This document shows, in pieces, positions 22,641 to 34,740 of a stretch of DNA of 64,000 bases. The notes under the pieces were generated by a model. That model saw nothing but the letters and a program-made list of their open reading frames with translations, was not told the origin of the DNA and did no database searches. The position numbers and the translations under genes are program-made. How positions within the stretch are numbered: position 1 is the first letter of the stretch; each line of letters opens with the position of its first letter. This DNA is from Epiperipatus broadwayi (lineage: Eukaryota > Onychophora > Udeonychophora > Euonychophora > Peripatidae): assembly GCA_028023455.1 (NCBI GenBank), contig JAQFVV010006203.1:9894876-9958875 (forward strand), in the 5' to 3' direction.

Positions 22641-24602
22641 AAAGCAAGCATTAAAACAAAATATAAAATATTACAAACCTGTTAAATTTCACAAGTCATC
22701 ATATTATGTAAAGCCTATTCAATTGGGATTGAGATTTGTAATAAAACAATAAAAAAAAGAACTTTATTCACAAAAATTTGAGGAATTTATTACATTATAA
22801 AAATAAGAAATTTTTAAATATGGATTTTAATACATTTAATAAGGTTTTAATAATAAATTTACAAAGTAAATACTCGAATACTATATTTACCAATACTGAC
22901 TGATGATAAACTATACATATACTAGTGACTTTAGCAAGATGAGCATCAGTTAACATATATAAGATTAGGTTCAAACCCATACTAGTTCTGCTAATATTAG
23001 TATTAGGTGAAATGTAAATAGATAAGACAATATTTACTGCATTAATATATATATATTAAGAGAGAGATATATAATGGAGCTGTGCATTATGTTATATTTT
23101 ATTCCAAGCTCCTCTCAAGTACAAATATTTTAAAAATTCTGTCAGAAATTTAATTTATTTTATGAAAAATCTAAATGCTGTAAACAATATAATAAATGAA
23201 AGTTGAAAAAACCTAGTGACAAAAAACCTCATTTAGCAGATATTTGTAAAAACATGAATGAAAGTAAAGTCAAGAATGACTATACAAAAAATTAAAATAT
23301 TCAAATTCAGGAGAAAGACAAAATAACTCCCAGAGAACAATATTTCATTTTTTAAAACACTATTGAAAGATAAACAATGAAAATTGCCAATTCCTCAACA
23401 AGCTTTGTGATAATATTCATAATATATATCACTTAATATTACAGAAGTGGAATATAAATTGATAATGTGCAAAAATAGGAAGGTTAATAAGAATTATGGC
23501 TTTAGGGTGGAGCTATTATTTCAGTATCTACCCAAATTAATCCAACATTCAAATTCTTTAAAAAGGTAAATGTTTTTTTTTTTATTATCTTTTACATTTG
23601 ATTAAATTTTAATGTAATTGTAATATAGTAGCATATACGTAAGATTTTCCAACAATTTAGTTATAATTTTAAACAATAGAGGGCCAACATATTGGGGCTG
23701 CTATAGTAAACCTTTACCGAAAGGGATGTGTGTTTGTAAATTTAGTATGTAAAATAGAGTTTTATTTATGTACGCAATTTTAAATATAAAAGTAAAGAAT
23801 TAATTTTGTAATATTGAAAATCCCAAAAGACTTGTGAATTGTTAGGTGCAATGATTTAAAGTAAATATTTTTCAAAAAACTATTGTTAAGCACAAATCTT
23901 AATTTTTTATAAAACAAATCAATATACTCAAATGAAGTATTTAATCCATTTGGTAAAAATGTTTATCAGCAATAAGATTTTTATCAACAATACCCTAGGC
24001 AGATAAAAAATATATAGTTTTGGTTAACAGAAGTTTATCTATAAAGAAAAAAAGAATATAATTATCAAATAGTTGGAGAGCCATTGAATTAAACTTCTGG
24101 TAAAAAATAAGTCTAGCAGCAGCAACTATAAAATTACAAGTGAATTTTAATAATGGACATTGATCCCGGTGATAGATAGGCAATAAGTTAACTTTAGAAA
24201 AGTACTTTTAGTATATGTTTAAACCAAATCTATGAAATTATCAACTCGGTATTTATATGTTGTGGAGGAACCTTTAAAGTTAAAGCTTGAAATAATCATG
24301 GTCTGCTAAACTGCCTTATATGTTAAACTGAACTACAATAAAACCAGCATCCAAAATTTTATGTTTAATAATAAATTGAGAATTGAGCAATATAATGGAT
24401 TAGTGACAGAATTATCCTAAATGCTAAGGAAAAAGCTATACTAGGATTACACATCTGTTTTAAAATTCAAATAATATTTCACTTAATTTGGATATCACAA
24501 CAAAAAAAAAAAAAACAAATTTTCCAAAAATCTAACTCACTTGAGGGTTAGGAGTTTACACCTTATTCAGGTAAATATTCAATTTATGATTACGATTATA
24601 AT
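22641..24602. other. AT-rich, nothing recognised
   Basis: No supported feature. Confidence 0.5.
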
Positions 24603-25305
24603 TAATAAGCATTTATTTTATAACGTCTTGTGTGCAATTATAATTACGATAGAATGACAGCCTGTTAAGCTAATTGCGCAGACGCTGTGAGAATGTTATT
24701 AATAAATGAATACCTTCGAACAACCACATAATATAGTATTTATATAAGAATAAAAAGGAATCCTCTTACTCTTACGACTCAAATGTTTATATATGAGCAA
24801 ATCTAAAGTAGTTGTAACGAAGGCGTGACTACATAATAGTCACTTTAAATTACTATATATAATGTCTGTATGAATGACGCCAATGAAATTTTCTAGAATT
24901 TACTAAACGCCACTCTAAACGAAACTAAATCATATACATGAATAAGCATTTATTTTATAACGTCTTGCGTGCGATTATAATTACGATAGAATGACAGCCT
25001 GTTAAGCTAATTGCGTGGACGCTGTGAGAATGTTATTAATAAATTCTAGAAAATTTCATTGGCGTCATTCATACAGACATTATATATAGTAATTTAAAGT
25101 GACTATTATGTAGTCATGCCTTCGTTACAACTACTTTAGATTTGCTCATATATAAACATTTGAATCGTAAGAGTAAGAGGATTCCTTTTTACTCTTATAT
25201 AAATACTATATCATGTGGTTGTTCGAAGGTATTCATTTATTAATAACATTCTCACAGCATCTGCGCAATTAGCTTAACAGGCTGTCATTCTATCATGATT
25301 ATAAT
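24603..25305. mobile_element. Composite fold-back element, family F
   Basis: The outer arms (about 24636-24895 and 25045-25305) are reverse complements. The centre holds a second, direct copy of the left end: 24951-25042 repeats 24603-24708 (ATAAGCATTTATTTTATAAC and GACAGCCTGTTAAGCTAATT). Arm blocks ATATAGTATTTATATAAG, TACGACTCAAAT and ATGAGCAAATCT match the 2.2-2.7 kb element in order and orientation. The structure suggests one element nested in, or recombined with, another of the same family. No coding sequence. Confidence 0.75.
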
Positions 25306-25330
25306 TAACTTAATGGTACTCATCTTATAG

Positions 25331-25531
25331 CTAAAGACGCCGTTCTATGGCGAGGGTTTCACGCCAAAACACATTAAAATGCTGTTTCCATGGCCGACAC
25401 ATTTGAACCCGCATTTTCTACAATACAAGTTCTTTGTTGTGCTACAGAATGCAGGCCGCTATGTCGTGTCACAGTACAGCATGTATGTCGCTAAGCAGCA
25501 ATTACATTTTACGAATTTGCACAATTTATAA
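25331..25531 (+). CDS. Possible terminal coding exon, unidentified
   Basis: After a TTATAG acceptor-like AG, 66 codons stay open to a TAA. The protein contains LKTPFYGEGFTPKHIKMLFP and LQNAGRYVVSQYSMYVAK. It begins with CTA at 25331; an internal ATG at 25379 would give about 50 residues. The stretch is unusually CpG-containing for this window. No family is recognised and no upstream exon is visible, since the adjoining sequence is a fold-back transposon. It could be a relic of another element. Confidence 0.3.
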   Translation, partial: LKTPFYGEGFTPKHIKMLFPWPTHLNPHFLQYKFFVVLQNAGRYVVSQYSMYVAKQQLHFTNLHNL

Positions 25532-26017
25532 AATAATTACGGCTTGATGTGAGAGTTTGTATTTGAATTGTATTGAAATGTTGTTTTCATTGGATTTTTT
25601 TTTATTTTAAACTATTGAAATGTTCAGATGTTTTAAAACAATAATTATAAGACTTTTTACAACGTACTGTATTGAACTTTTATTTGTGTAAATGTTAAAT
25701 ATCTATGTTTTTATTGAGTTGCAATTAGGTAACGTGTCAAGTAACATACAGTTAGTAACATTCACGAGACAAAGAAGATTCTACCATCTGTATATTTTTG
25801 AAGTAAAAAAGAGCAGTACGATAAAAATATCCAGTAAGAAAAGTCCAAATGTACAGGTTTTTTTTGTAAATTTAATAAAAAGCAAATATTATAAACATGT
25901 TTAATAAGTAAAGAAGACATTTGTTTGTTGTTAAAAAAAGTTTGAGTTTCTTTCTTCTGTCCGAGTACGCTTACGATTTTGAATTTTTTTATTTTAGCAT
26001 TACAAACAAACAGAACA

Positions 26018-26060
26018 CTAACCCTAAACCTAACCCTAAAACTAGCCCTAAACCTAACTG
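26018..26060. repeat. Interstitial telomere-like repeats
   Basis: CTAACCCTAAACCTAACCCT is followed by AAAACTAGCCCTAAACCTAA, that is, degenerate CCTAA(A/C) units. Confidence 0.75.
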
Positions 26061-26111
26061 TAACAACTTTTACTTTTATTACGATTATAATTTTTTAGTT
26101 AAACAACAACC

Positions 26112-26345
26112 AAAAAAGTCGTAACACAAGTAAAAAAATAGCGATAGAAAATTGATAAAAAAAAAAGCCGTAACACAAGTAAAAAAATAACCAATAGAAA
26201 ATTGATAAAAAAAAAAAAAAGCTGTAACACAAGTAAAAAAATAACCAATAGAAAATTGATAATAAAAAAAGCCGTAACACAAGTAAAAAAATATCCGATA
26301 GAAAATTAATAAAAAAAAAGCCGTAACACAATTTAAAAAGTATAC
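26112..26345. repeat. Minisatellite, about 57 bp x 4
   Basis: Units contain GCCGTAACACAAGTAAAAAA, then ATAACC(A/G)ATAGAAAATTGAT and an A run of variable length. The last unit is degenerate. Apparent open frames here on minus are repeat artefacts. Confidence 0.9.
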
Positions 26346-26644
26346 GATATAAAAAACACGAATCAAATTGTAATTTGTTGATTTTATTTTACATTTATTA
26401 TTATCATTTAAATTATATACGTTAATAAAAAATATTTAAAAAAGACGATTTTGTTTTGTTTTTATTTTCGCATTACATCAGAGAAAAATTATTAAAATCA
26501 ACGGCCCGTCAATGTTCATATTTTATAGTTTTAGAGTGAAAACGACGCCATCCTACGGTGTCTTTATCTATAATACAAGCACCAACTTAATATATATAAA
26601 AATTATTAATCAATGTCTGTATTCCAATTATAATAAAATATATA

Positions 26645-26812
26645 TAATTATTCAAAATAATACAATAATCAATACAGTAAAAAATATTTTAAAAACAAAT
26701 ATATACCATAATTTAATAGAAGTACTTTTTCGACTATCTATTAAATTATGGTATATATTTGTTTTTAAAATATTTTTTACTGTATTAATTATTGTATTGT
26801 TTTGAATAATTA
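26645..26812. repeat. Near-perfect 76-bp inverted repeat
   Basis: Arms 26645-26720 and 26737-26812 (AATTATTCAAAATAATACAA / TTGTATTGTTTTGAATAATT) are separated by a 16-bp loop. It abuts the solo Penelope end. No coding content. Confidence 0.85.
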
Positions 26813-26824
26813 TATATATATATA

Positions 26825-26970
26825 TATATATGTTGATAAGATTTTCATGGGTTGCATATATAAAGGACATATTTTGCGGGTTCATCCGTGTTAAAAAATT
26901 TAAATATTGATATATCGATGTTTCGACTTGATCACACAAGTCATCCACTAGGTGATAAAAGGTAGAACAA
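26825..26970 (-). mobile_element. Solo Penelope-like terminal fragment
   Basis: On minus it reads the same terminal sequence as the 6.5-8.0 kb element: GATAAAAGG-type start, TAGTGGATGACTTG, CAAGTCGAAAC, CATCGATATATCAATATT and GGATGAACCCGC. The hairpin GACTTG/CAAGTC before GAAAC is perfectly paired here (26920-26951). Confidence 0.75.
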
Positions 26971-28620
26971 TATGTCTTTTATATATATATATATTCTTTC
27001 TCCTTGTATACGTTTTTGAAAGGTTCTTAAATGACCCAAAGAAAAGTAGTTATATATTTTTCTTTTTTTTTAATCTTCACATTTAATCCTTATCATTTAC
27101 TATCGGAGAATGGAATGTATTTCGCTTACATATTCTAAAAATAAATTCTATTCTTCAAAATTAGATAATGAATATACAAAGATGCATTTAAACTCTTATT
27201 TATTAATGAAAAAAATGAATATTTTTGGCTAATGTTTCATTCACACTTTTTTTTTTTTTTATTTTAACAAAATCCTATTAATATTATTTTGTTATTAATG
27301 AAATTGTTGTGTCTATTATTCATTTCAGCAACTATAGGTATGTACTGAAATTTTTCATACTGCTATAATGTAAGACAACTTCTTTTATATAGCTTAACTG
27401 GAACTTCTTGTTTAAAATAACTATTTGTTAAAGTGCTGGCTAAATGCTACTAACATTCTTTGCAAGCATGGCCTGCTCAAATTTAGTAGGCAATTATTAT
27501 ATGCTTCAATATCAACTGTTTTTAATATTCTAAACTATAATTTTTTATATTTTCTTAACTTATGATGTAACTAATATCAAATATCAATATTCTTTGTTCA
27601 ATAATCTTACATCCATTTTTGATTTACAATTTTATTAATTAACTGCATATTTTTTTCTATATTCATAAACAAGCTTTTATTGTTTACTTCAAACATGTTT
27701 CTTATACTGTTTATTAAAATAACCCATGTCTAAATAAAGTATTTAGCATTTAATAAATTTTAAAAAATGATTTAAGTTTTCCATTTTTTTTTAATTAAAG
27801 CCATTCTATACACATTGTATTTTTTATTTTACATAAAATCATTATAAATTTCAAATAAAATTATTTGTGCTCATAAAAATTAAAATTTTACAAGTATTGG
27901 GCATGTAAGTGGAACCACAAACTATGTTATATCTATATGAATGACTTCAATTATATGATATCCAAAAAAAAATGTAAACAAATGAACAAAAAGTTAAACA
28001 AACTAGTCATTAAAATGTATAAATTTAATACATTTTACAATGTGTGTATAGGCATTTTTTCCTCTCTGAGCATAGTGCATAATCACATTTTTTTTAAAAA
28101 ATGAAAACCTGTCAATATATTTCGCAATACACCAACAGCCATTTTCCATCTCAAATCTCTATACATTAATATGTTTATTAATAAAATTTATTTTATTTAT
28201 ATTGAAAGCATATACATTTTATCCTTCCTTTATTATCCTTTCCGAACTTGATATGCAATACTTTGTGTAATAAAATGTTTTCTAAATGTTTAAGTTGACA
28301 TGGTTTAAAAACATTACAGAAATCATAGTTATTGAAAAAAAAGAATATTGCCTTGAGCATATTTAATTGTGATAAAAGCCAATATTTTATTACTAAGAAA
28401 TGTGTGTTTTTTTTAGTGAATGAATGAATGAATAAATGAACACATATTTAATAAAATATATATATATATCTTCAATTTACTATTAATAATTATATATTTT
28501 TTAAAAAATTTGTACTATAATTTTAATTTATATATACATAATATGCATATACATAAAAATAAATCTGTTACATATATATATAAACATTAAAAGCATAAAG
28601 CTAAATTAGTCAATAAATAA
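26971..28620. other. AT-rich, nothing recognised
   Basis: No supported feature. Confidence 0.5.
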
Positions 28621-28964
28621 TCAAAATTACTCCAAATTCACAACTCAATCAGACTAATCAAAAAATATAAACTCTAAATCACTAGCAATGGTTTTACTTC
28701 TCCAAGCAGATTTTTCAAGTGTAAAGATCTACAAAATAACATATTTAAGCTACACATTACCCACAATTCCATAAAAAAGTTCTTTTAATATTAAGGGTGT
28801 ATGGGAAGTGGAATTGTGGATAATATGTAGTTTAGATGTGTTGTTATTTTGTAGTTTTTTTATATTTGAGAAGTCTGCTTGTAGCAGTGAAACCATTGGT
28901 AGTGATTTAGAGTTTATATTCTTTAGCTAGTCTGTTTGAGTTGTGAATTTGGGGTAATTTTGAT
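28621..28964. repeat. Palindromic element, arms of about 160 bp
   Basis: AAATTCACAACTCAATCAGAC at the left pairs with GTCTG(T)TTGAGTTGTGAATTT at the right, and pairing continues inward to about 28780/28805 with scattered mismatches. No relation to the other palindromes is seen. Confidence 0.75.
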
Positions 28965-29000
<36 letters not shown>

Positions 29001-29002
29001 CA
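28965..29002. repeat. (TA)n(TG)n microsatellite
   Basis: A TA run is followed by about ten TG units. Confidence 0.95.
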
Positions 29003-29112
29003 TGTTGAAAATTCCTGGGCACTTGCAGCTCAATAACCAATACATATTACATTCTAATGAAAAGTTTATCAGTAAAATAAGAATGGTTATATATATATAT
29101 AAAAGGACATAT

Positions 29113-29245
29113 GGCTTTATTGCTCAGGAGATCATGACAAGTTTGGGTGCCAGATATGTGAGCACCAGAATTGATCCTGGGCTCTCCCATTCCCAAGACA
29201 GACAATCTATCAACTGTCCCAAATTGGACAGGGTATATGTGATAT
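29113..29245 (-). mobile_element. Second tRNA-like SINE
   Basis: On minus: A-box-like GGGACAGTTGATAGATTG, then GTCTTGGGAATGGGAGAGCC, and a B-box-like AGGATCAATTCTGG. The tail TTGTCATGATCTCCTGAGCA ends in AATAAAGCC and an AT microsatellite. A partial copy lies at 17.03-17.10 kb. Open frames across it are incidental. Confidence 0.55.
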
Positions 29246-29649
29246 ATAATGTATGTGATGAAGCTTGGAACAAAATATAATGAATGTTATGTCGCCACTA
29301 TATTTTTAAATTTACAATAATTTTACTTATATTCAAAATTATATTTAATAAAATAAATAATTATAAATCCTATGTATTATTGTACCTTTTATTATTATGC
29401 CAGATTATTTCAGTTTTTTAATACGTGTTAAAATAACTGTGAATCTGATCATTTTTTAAATATTCTTATGTTAAACCCAAAGAAATTCTTAATTCTTGAG
29501 TTGGTTTTCTTGATATTTTAACTTAACAAGAGATGGCATAAATATGTTATTTCACAGTTTTATTAACTCATATTTTATTTTACAAGTCTTATTTAAAATT
29601 TTATATATTTTTAATAAGGAAATATTTAATTATTATATTAATTATAAGC

Positions 29650-31340
29650 AATCTCTTACAAATGAATAAGACCTTCTAACTCCATAAAAAAGAAGAGAGA
29701 TGAAAAAACAACTCCAGATATGAATTTTTTGATGTATACACAAAACAATCTGTGAACCACAAATATGTTCATATATATATATAATATCATGGTCCATTTT
29801 CTGTTTATTTGATATTTTGCAATGTTGTCTTTTAAATTCTTCAGCAAAAGGCTTTTTTTTTCTGAAATACTTCAACACTGTATCTAGTTGTAGCTCTCCA
29901 ATGAATTATATTCTCTATACATTTTCTCAATAGAAACAAATGACATTGCATTTTTTAGAATGGTATTTGTGGTAATCCTTGAAATATAGAGAGAGTCCTA
30001 TCTTCTTTACAAAAATCATGCTGAAGTTCACTATAAAACACTCTTGGAAACACTCCCACTGTTAATTTATTTTACAGATCCACTTCAATAAAGGTATGAT
30101 CATACAATGATGGACTCAGTAGTATCACATCCAACAAATTGAAAACATATTCATTGGTTTTATGGTCTTGCCATTGTATTTTTAAAATTGTATGGAGCAC
30201 ACTTAAATAACCCTTTTTAATGCTTTTGTAGAGTGTTCAATTTCAATTCCATACTGTATAATTCTATATATACTTCTTTCATCTTCTTCTTCAGTAATTT
30301 TGCTTATTCATATACAACAATATATCTTATTAAATTATCACAGTCTTCTTACACCTTTAAGCAAATAATTTTTGCTAATATAATAACAGTTTTAACTGTT
30401 CATCACAGTCTTCTTCAGATCTCAATCTATTGCTCTATCTTTCCCTTTTGACCATTTTCCTCAGTCTTCTTCAGATCACAATCTATTGCTCTACCTTTCC
30501 CTTTCCATCATTTTATTTTAAAATAAAATGGTGGAAAGGGAAAGGTAGAGCAATAGACTGAGATCTGAAGAAGACTGTGAGAATAAAATAAAATGATGGA
30601 AAGGGAAAGGTAGAGCAATAGATTAGGATCTGAAGAAGACTGTGAGAAAAATGGTGGAAAGGGAAAGGTAGAGCAATAGATTGGGATCTGAAGAAAACTG
30701 TGAGGAACAGTCAAAACTGTTGTCATATTAATAAAAATTATTTCCATACTGTATTAAAATAATAATTTTATACACAACTAACTTAGATGGAGTAGTTATT
30801 TCTCTATTATAAAATATTCAATATTTTAAATTGCTAAAAGCAGAAGCAGCACATTTGAGTCCATGTTGTATCTCAACATCTAAGTATACCTTTCTACATA
30901 TAAAACTACCAAGATATTTAAATTGATTTACATTTTCAAATTGATAACCATCCAAACCACAAGTTGCTCAGATTTTTTTTTGTTATTGGATGATAAAGAA
31001 CTTGAGTTTTTTTGAAAATTAATTAATAAACCAATTTATTTATAGATTGCATTCAAAACATTAAGTACATTCTGTAAATTGTCTTTTGAATTGGCAAAAA
31101 TAGCACAATCGTCAACATGCTCTAAGTCCATAATTTAATATGAAGAAATCTTTGGTTTCACTTTTAATTGATTCATATTAAAAATTCCACCATAAAACCT
31201 GTATTATATCTTGATATCCACTTGATTCATCACCTATAACAATTTCAAAGATTACTGTTACAAAAATTGGAAACAATGTTGGAGCAAGTCCACAAATACA
31301 CAATACAAAAAGTAGAAATTCAGCAATTGACTCTACCCAT
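29650..31340 (-). pseudogene. Non-LTR retrotransposon RT relic 1
   Basis: In order on minus: APTLFPIFVTVIFEIV (RT block before the active site), HVDDCAIFANSKDNLQNVLN (decayed YADD motif, at 31108-31119), VNQFKYLGSFI and DVEIQHGLKCAASAF, then after an insertion ILKIQWQDHKTNE (about 30165-30200) and a degenerate C-terminal part to about 29650. These blocks are typical of LINE reverse transcriptases. Stops and frameshifts are frequent. The fold-back at 30260-30741 interrupts it between AASAF and WQD. A homologous relic lies at 49.75-50.99 kb. Confidence 0.75.
30260..30741. mobile_element. Palindromic/tandem insertion with 13-bp TSD
   Basis: The sequence TTCCATACTGTAT flanks it at 30247-30259 and 30742-30754. 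Inside, a unit of about 60 bp (GGAAAGGGAAAGGTAGAGCA, ATAGATT, GATCTGAAGAAGACTGTGAG) occurs three times on plus and twice in inverse on the left. Both ends carry CTGAAGAA hairpins (30389-30418 minus, 30688-30717 plus) in which GACTGT or AACTGT pairs with ACAGTC/ACAGTT before an AAAAC. These resemble decayed Penelope-type hammerhead ends. Confidence 0.75.
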
Positions 31341-31372
31341 ATGTGGCAGCCAACATATATATATATATATAT

Positions 31373-31415
31373 GAGGGTACATATATATATATATATATAT
31401 ATATATTGTACCCTC
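31373..31415. repeat. AT microsatellite inside a GC-capped hairpin
   Basis: GAGGGTACA (31373-31381) and TGTACCCTC (31407-31415) are perfect complements around an (AT)n run. A second AT run precedes it. Confidence 0.85.
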
Positions 31416-34309
31416 ACTTCCAGAAAATATAATATATCATAAATATGGGTCTAGCTCAGATAATAATTACGCTCAGCTAAAATGCATATAATTGATAATA
31501 AAGACATTCTATGTTAATATTAATTGTTTAAACTAGCTCAAATTAATAAAATAATAATATGGTTTGGTTTATAAATTAAATAAATAAATATTTATTAAAA
31601 TCATGAGATTAGGAAGTGAGATACAAGTAGTAATAAAGAATTACATTGAGCCAATATCCCACAGGATACTACCTCAATGGCATAAGAACACTATCCCCCT
31701 CCCCCCATTACTATCTCAAATAATAAATCTCCAGCATTCTTATGACTTCAACAATAACTAATCAATTAAGATAACACTAATAAATAAATCTTAATCTTTT
31801 TATTCAAAATAATCTAGCTAAAATAATCTCAGGTTCTTAAACTATTTTAAATCAATCAAAATTACTGTTGTCAAGCATGATAAGGGATTTAATATCATTC
31901 TCAACTACACCTAACTAATAACAATAATAATAAATAATCATAATAATCTTCATTGTATGATTTAATCTTGTCTATCTTCCCTTTTTGTAATTCTTATCTA
32001 CAATAATAACAATAAAGAAATAATATAACATATTCTTTTATCTTTCATATGATACCATAAATAAATATGTGGTAACATCTTATAATCTGAAAAATATATG
32101 TGTGGCAACGGATAGCATTATAATTCTGTGTAATATTATAATAATTCACTTATGACCATAATGATAACGTAAATGTATTTTCTTAAATAAATAATCTTAA
32201 GAAAATGTTATAATTCTTAAATAATACTTTTATTTATTACTGTGCAAATATTATGTTTTGGTTCAAACTCTCTGTGATCAAGTGTTTTCAATGTGGAAAG
32301 AAATTAGCTTTACACACAAATTTATAACAACAAGTTTAACAAATTTTTATTACAATAAAAATAACAAATAATTTATTTACAATATTTACAATTCTAAATA
32401 AATCGTATATCATTACAATTTCCAGTTTTCTCATAAATAAACTAATAAAATAAATATAAAACATTAAGTCTTCACTCCGACTTTTAAAATAATTTATCTA
32501 TTTCACATATTCATCTGAATTCTAATAATAATGATAATAATTAATCTACATAACTTTTTGATATTATTTACCATTAAATGTCACTATGATATTCTTCCTT
32601 TAAATACACATCAGTTATGAAGTATAAAATAGAAAATACAAAAAAATAATAATACTAATATACATCTCTTAATTTATTCTTAATCACTAAAATAGTTTAT
32701 CATAGCAATGTTGTTACTGTTAAACAAAAACATATTTATTTCGGTTCATTAACAAAATGAGTGGACACAATTGATAATCTAATTGTCATACATACTATCT
32801 CTTATTTAGTATTGATCTAACATGGAATAGCTGTAAGTGTTGATGTATTTCTTTATCATTAAATATAACTATGAAATATAGCCCTCCTTTATCCTATATT
32901 GTTTTGTTTTAATACACACTATCCATTGAAAAAATATGCAATATCTATAATTTTTAAAATACTTAAAGTTATTCAAAATTTGTGAACAACCTCATTTATC
33001 ATTTACATACTTTCGTAAAATTTATTTTATTAAAGAATAAAATATAGAAACTATTTTATGATTCTTTATGTTTAATTCTGTTTGATTCTCAATTCCATTT
33101 GTATTTATTCTTATCATCCTTCTATGTAAGAAAAACCTATCATTCATTTCCACTAACAATCCTTAAACTCTAAAAATTATCTATCATTTTCCATTAAAAT
33201 ACAATTCTGTACGATGTAATACTTTAGAAAATCATGATGGCGAATAGATTTGTAGGTATAGAGACACACTAGAGTCTTAACTCAATAGCACATATATTAG
33301 ATAATCATCATGGTAACAGTATATAAATAAAATGAGGCATGACTTATCTGTCCAATGATCTCCATTACAAATAACAATGTTCAAGCTATTTCTTCAGCTT
33401 TTTGGAACATCAATATTCAATATAAAAAGTAAACATTGCCCACAAAAAATATACAAGCTACAGGGCTCTGTTATCTGTACCTTCATAATTATTAAGATCA
33501 TAAAGATTGTTTCCTACTCCCATAACAAAAACCTACATTAAAAGCACCTCTTTGGTTTCATGTTTAAATTACTTCCAAGTCACTACCCTTTACAAACTTT
33601 CTTATAGATTTATCAATCTACATAGACAATAATTCTGACAACATATTCAAAATAACAAATAAAATTCACTTATAAAGATAATGATCTCAACTGATCAACA
33701 AGAAAAGGATATTTCACTTTCTTATCAAATATTCTTGAACAAAATACAAATGACTATTATCAATACTTTAAACATTTAAGAAAAACTAAAGTTCTTTATA
33801 AAAGAATCATTATTAAGTTGTATTATACCAGTAATATGAAATAAAATTATGCATATTTTTATAATAAATAAATTCTGACTTCTTTAAGCTTTATGTGTGT
33901 ATAATGTATTCACACGTATCCATACATTTATACTATAACATTACATAATACATCGATAATCTAAAGAAAAGAAAGAAAAAATACATCATAAAATTATTAA
34001 TATTTACAACCATTACCTAAGTGATATATCTACTTGTTAATCAATTATTTGACGTCTTCTGGTCCACAATCAAAATAAAACATTGCATAGTATAACATTC
34101 ATTCCATACTATCATACTTAAAATATTAAAATTCCTTAAAGTTATTAAATATATTTTATAAAAAAAATTACAATATTATTAGTAAATAATTAATCTTTTA
34201 TGTACTTATCCTATTCTAATTATAAATAAATAAAATTAATACTAGGTTAGTTTTAAAATAAGTCAAAAACATATCTACTATAAACTTCAATGATGAATGT
34301 TCTTTAAAA
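31416..34309. other. AT-rich, nothing recognised
   Basis: Nearly 3 kb with no open frame above background and no shared repeat noticed. Confidence 0.5.
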
Positions 34310-34323
34310 AAAATGTTTTTATT

Positions 34324-34427
34324 GTCTTGCGTTGTTAGCCGAGAGGTATCGCAGCTGCCATGCAAGCAAGTAGTTGGTTGCAGATGGTTGTGGGTTCGCG
34401 TCCCGGCCGATGCTATGACACATGGAG
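34324..34427 (+). mobile_element. Short tRNA-like SINE (copy 3)
   Basis: It has GCGTTGTTAGCCGAGAGGTA, anticodon loop CATGCAA, a TTGGTTGCAGATGGTTG variable region and a strong B box GGGTTCGCGTCCC. A perfect 14-bp duplication (AAAATGTTTTTATT) flanks it at 34310-34323 and 34428-34441. It is one of the least decayed copies, so probably recent. The open frame across it is incidental. Confidence 0.88.
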
Positions 34428-34637
34428 AAAATGTTTTTATTTCCTCGGGATTTCTTCATCAACTTTTGAAAAGCGATTGAAACCCTCAACACTTGTTGCT
34501 ATGCTTTTATTCGAATGCTTGATGATGAAAAAACTCTCTTCATCAAAAATGATGCATGCTCCATAGATTCCTTCCAAACATGATGAATGAAAGTTAAAAT
34601 TAAATCATGAAAACTAAATAAGTCGACTTCAGAAATC

Positions 34638-34740
34638 TAAAATTATTGGTAAAAATAATCACTGATCTGTTCTGAAAAGTTTGTAAAAATAATAGTTCAT
34701 TGTCTCTATTATTCAGAACAGTGATCATTGAAATAATTTA
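34638..34740. repeat. Imperfect inverted repeat
   Basis: AATCACTGATCTGTTCTGAA pairs with TTCAGAACAGTGATCATT across about 35 bp, and pairing extends weakly outward. Confidence 0.65.

Noticed and set aside
26085-26366. Minus-strand Tyr/Phe-rich frames of 78-93 codons
   Set aside because: They follow the period of the 57-bp minisatellite and have no coding signature.
26652-26948. Overlapping frames of 97-98 codons on both strands
   Set aside because: They are mirror images caused by the perfect inverted repeat and the adjoining Penelope end.
28936-29280. Plus-strand 114-codon frame
   Set aside because: It runs through a TA/TG microsatellite and then the antisense of a tRNA-like SINE.
30508-30747. 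Minus-strand 79-codon frame with repeated SLLQISIYCS-type text
   Set aside because: It is the translation of the tandem unit inside the palindromic insertion, not a repeat protein.
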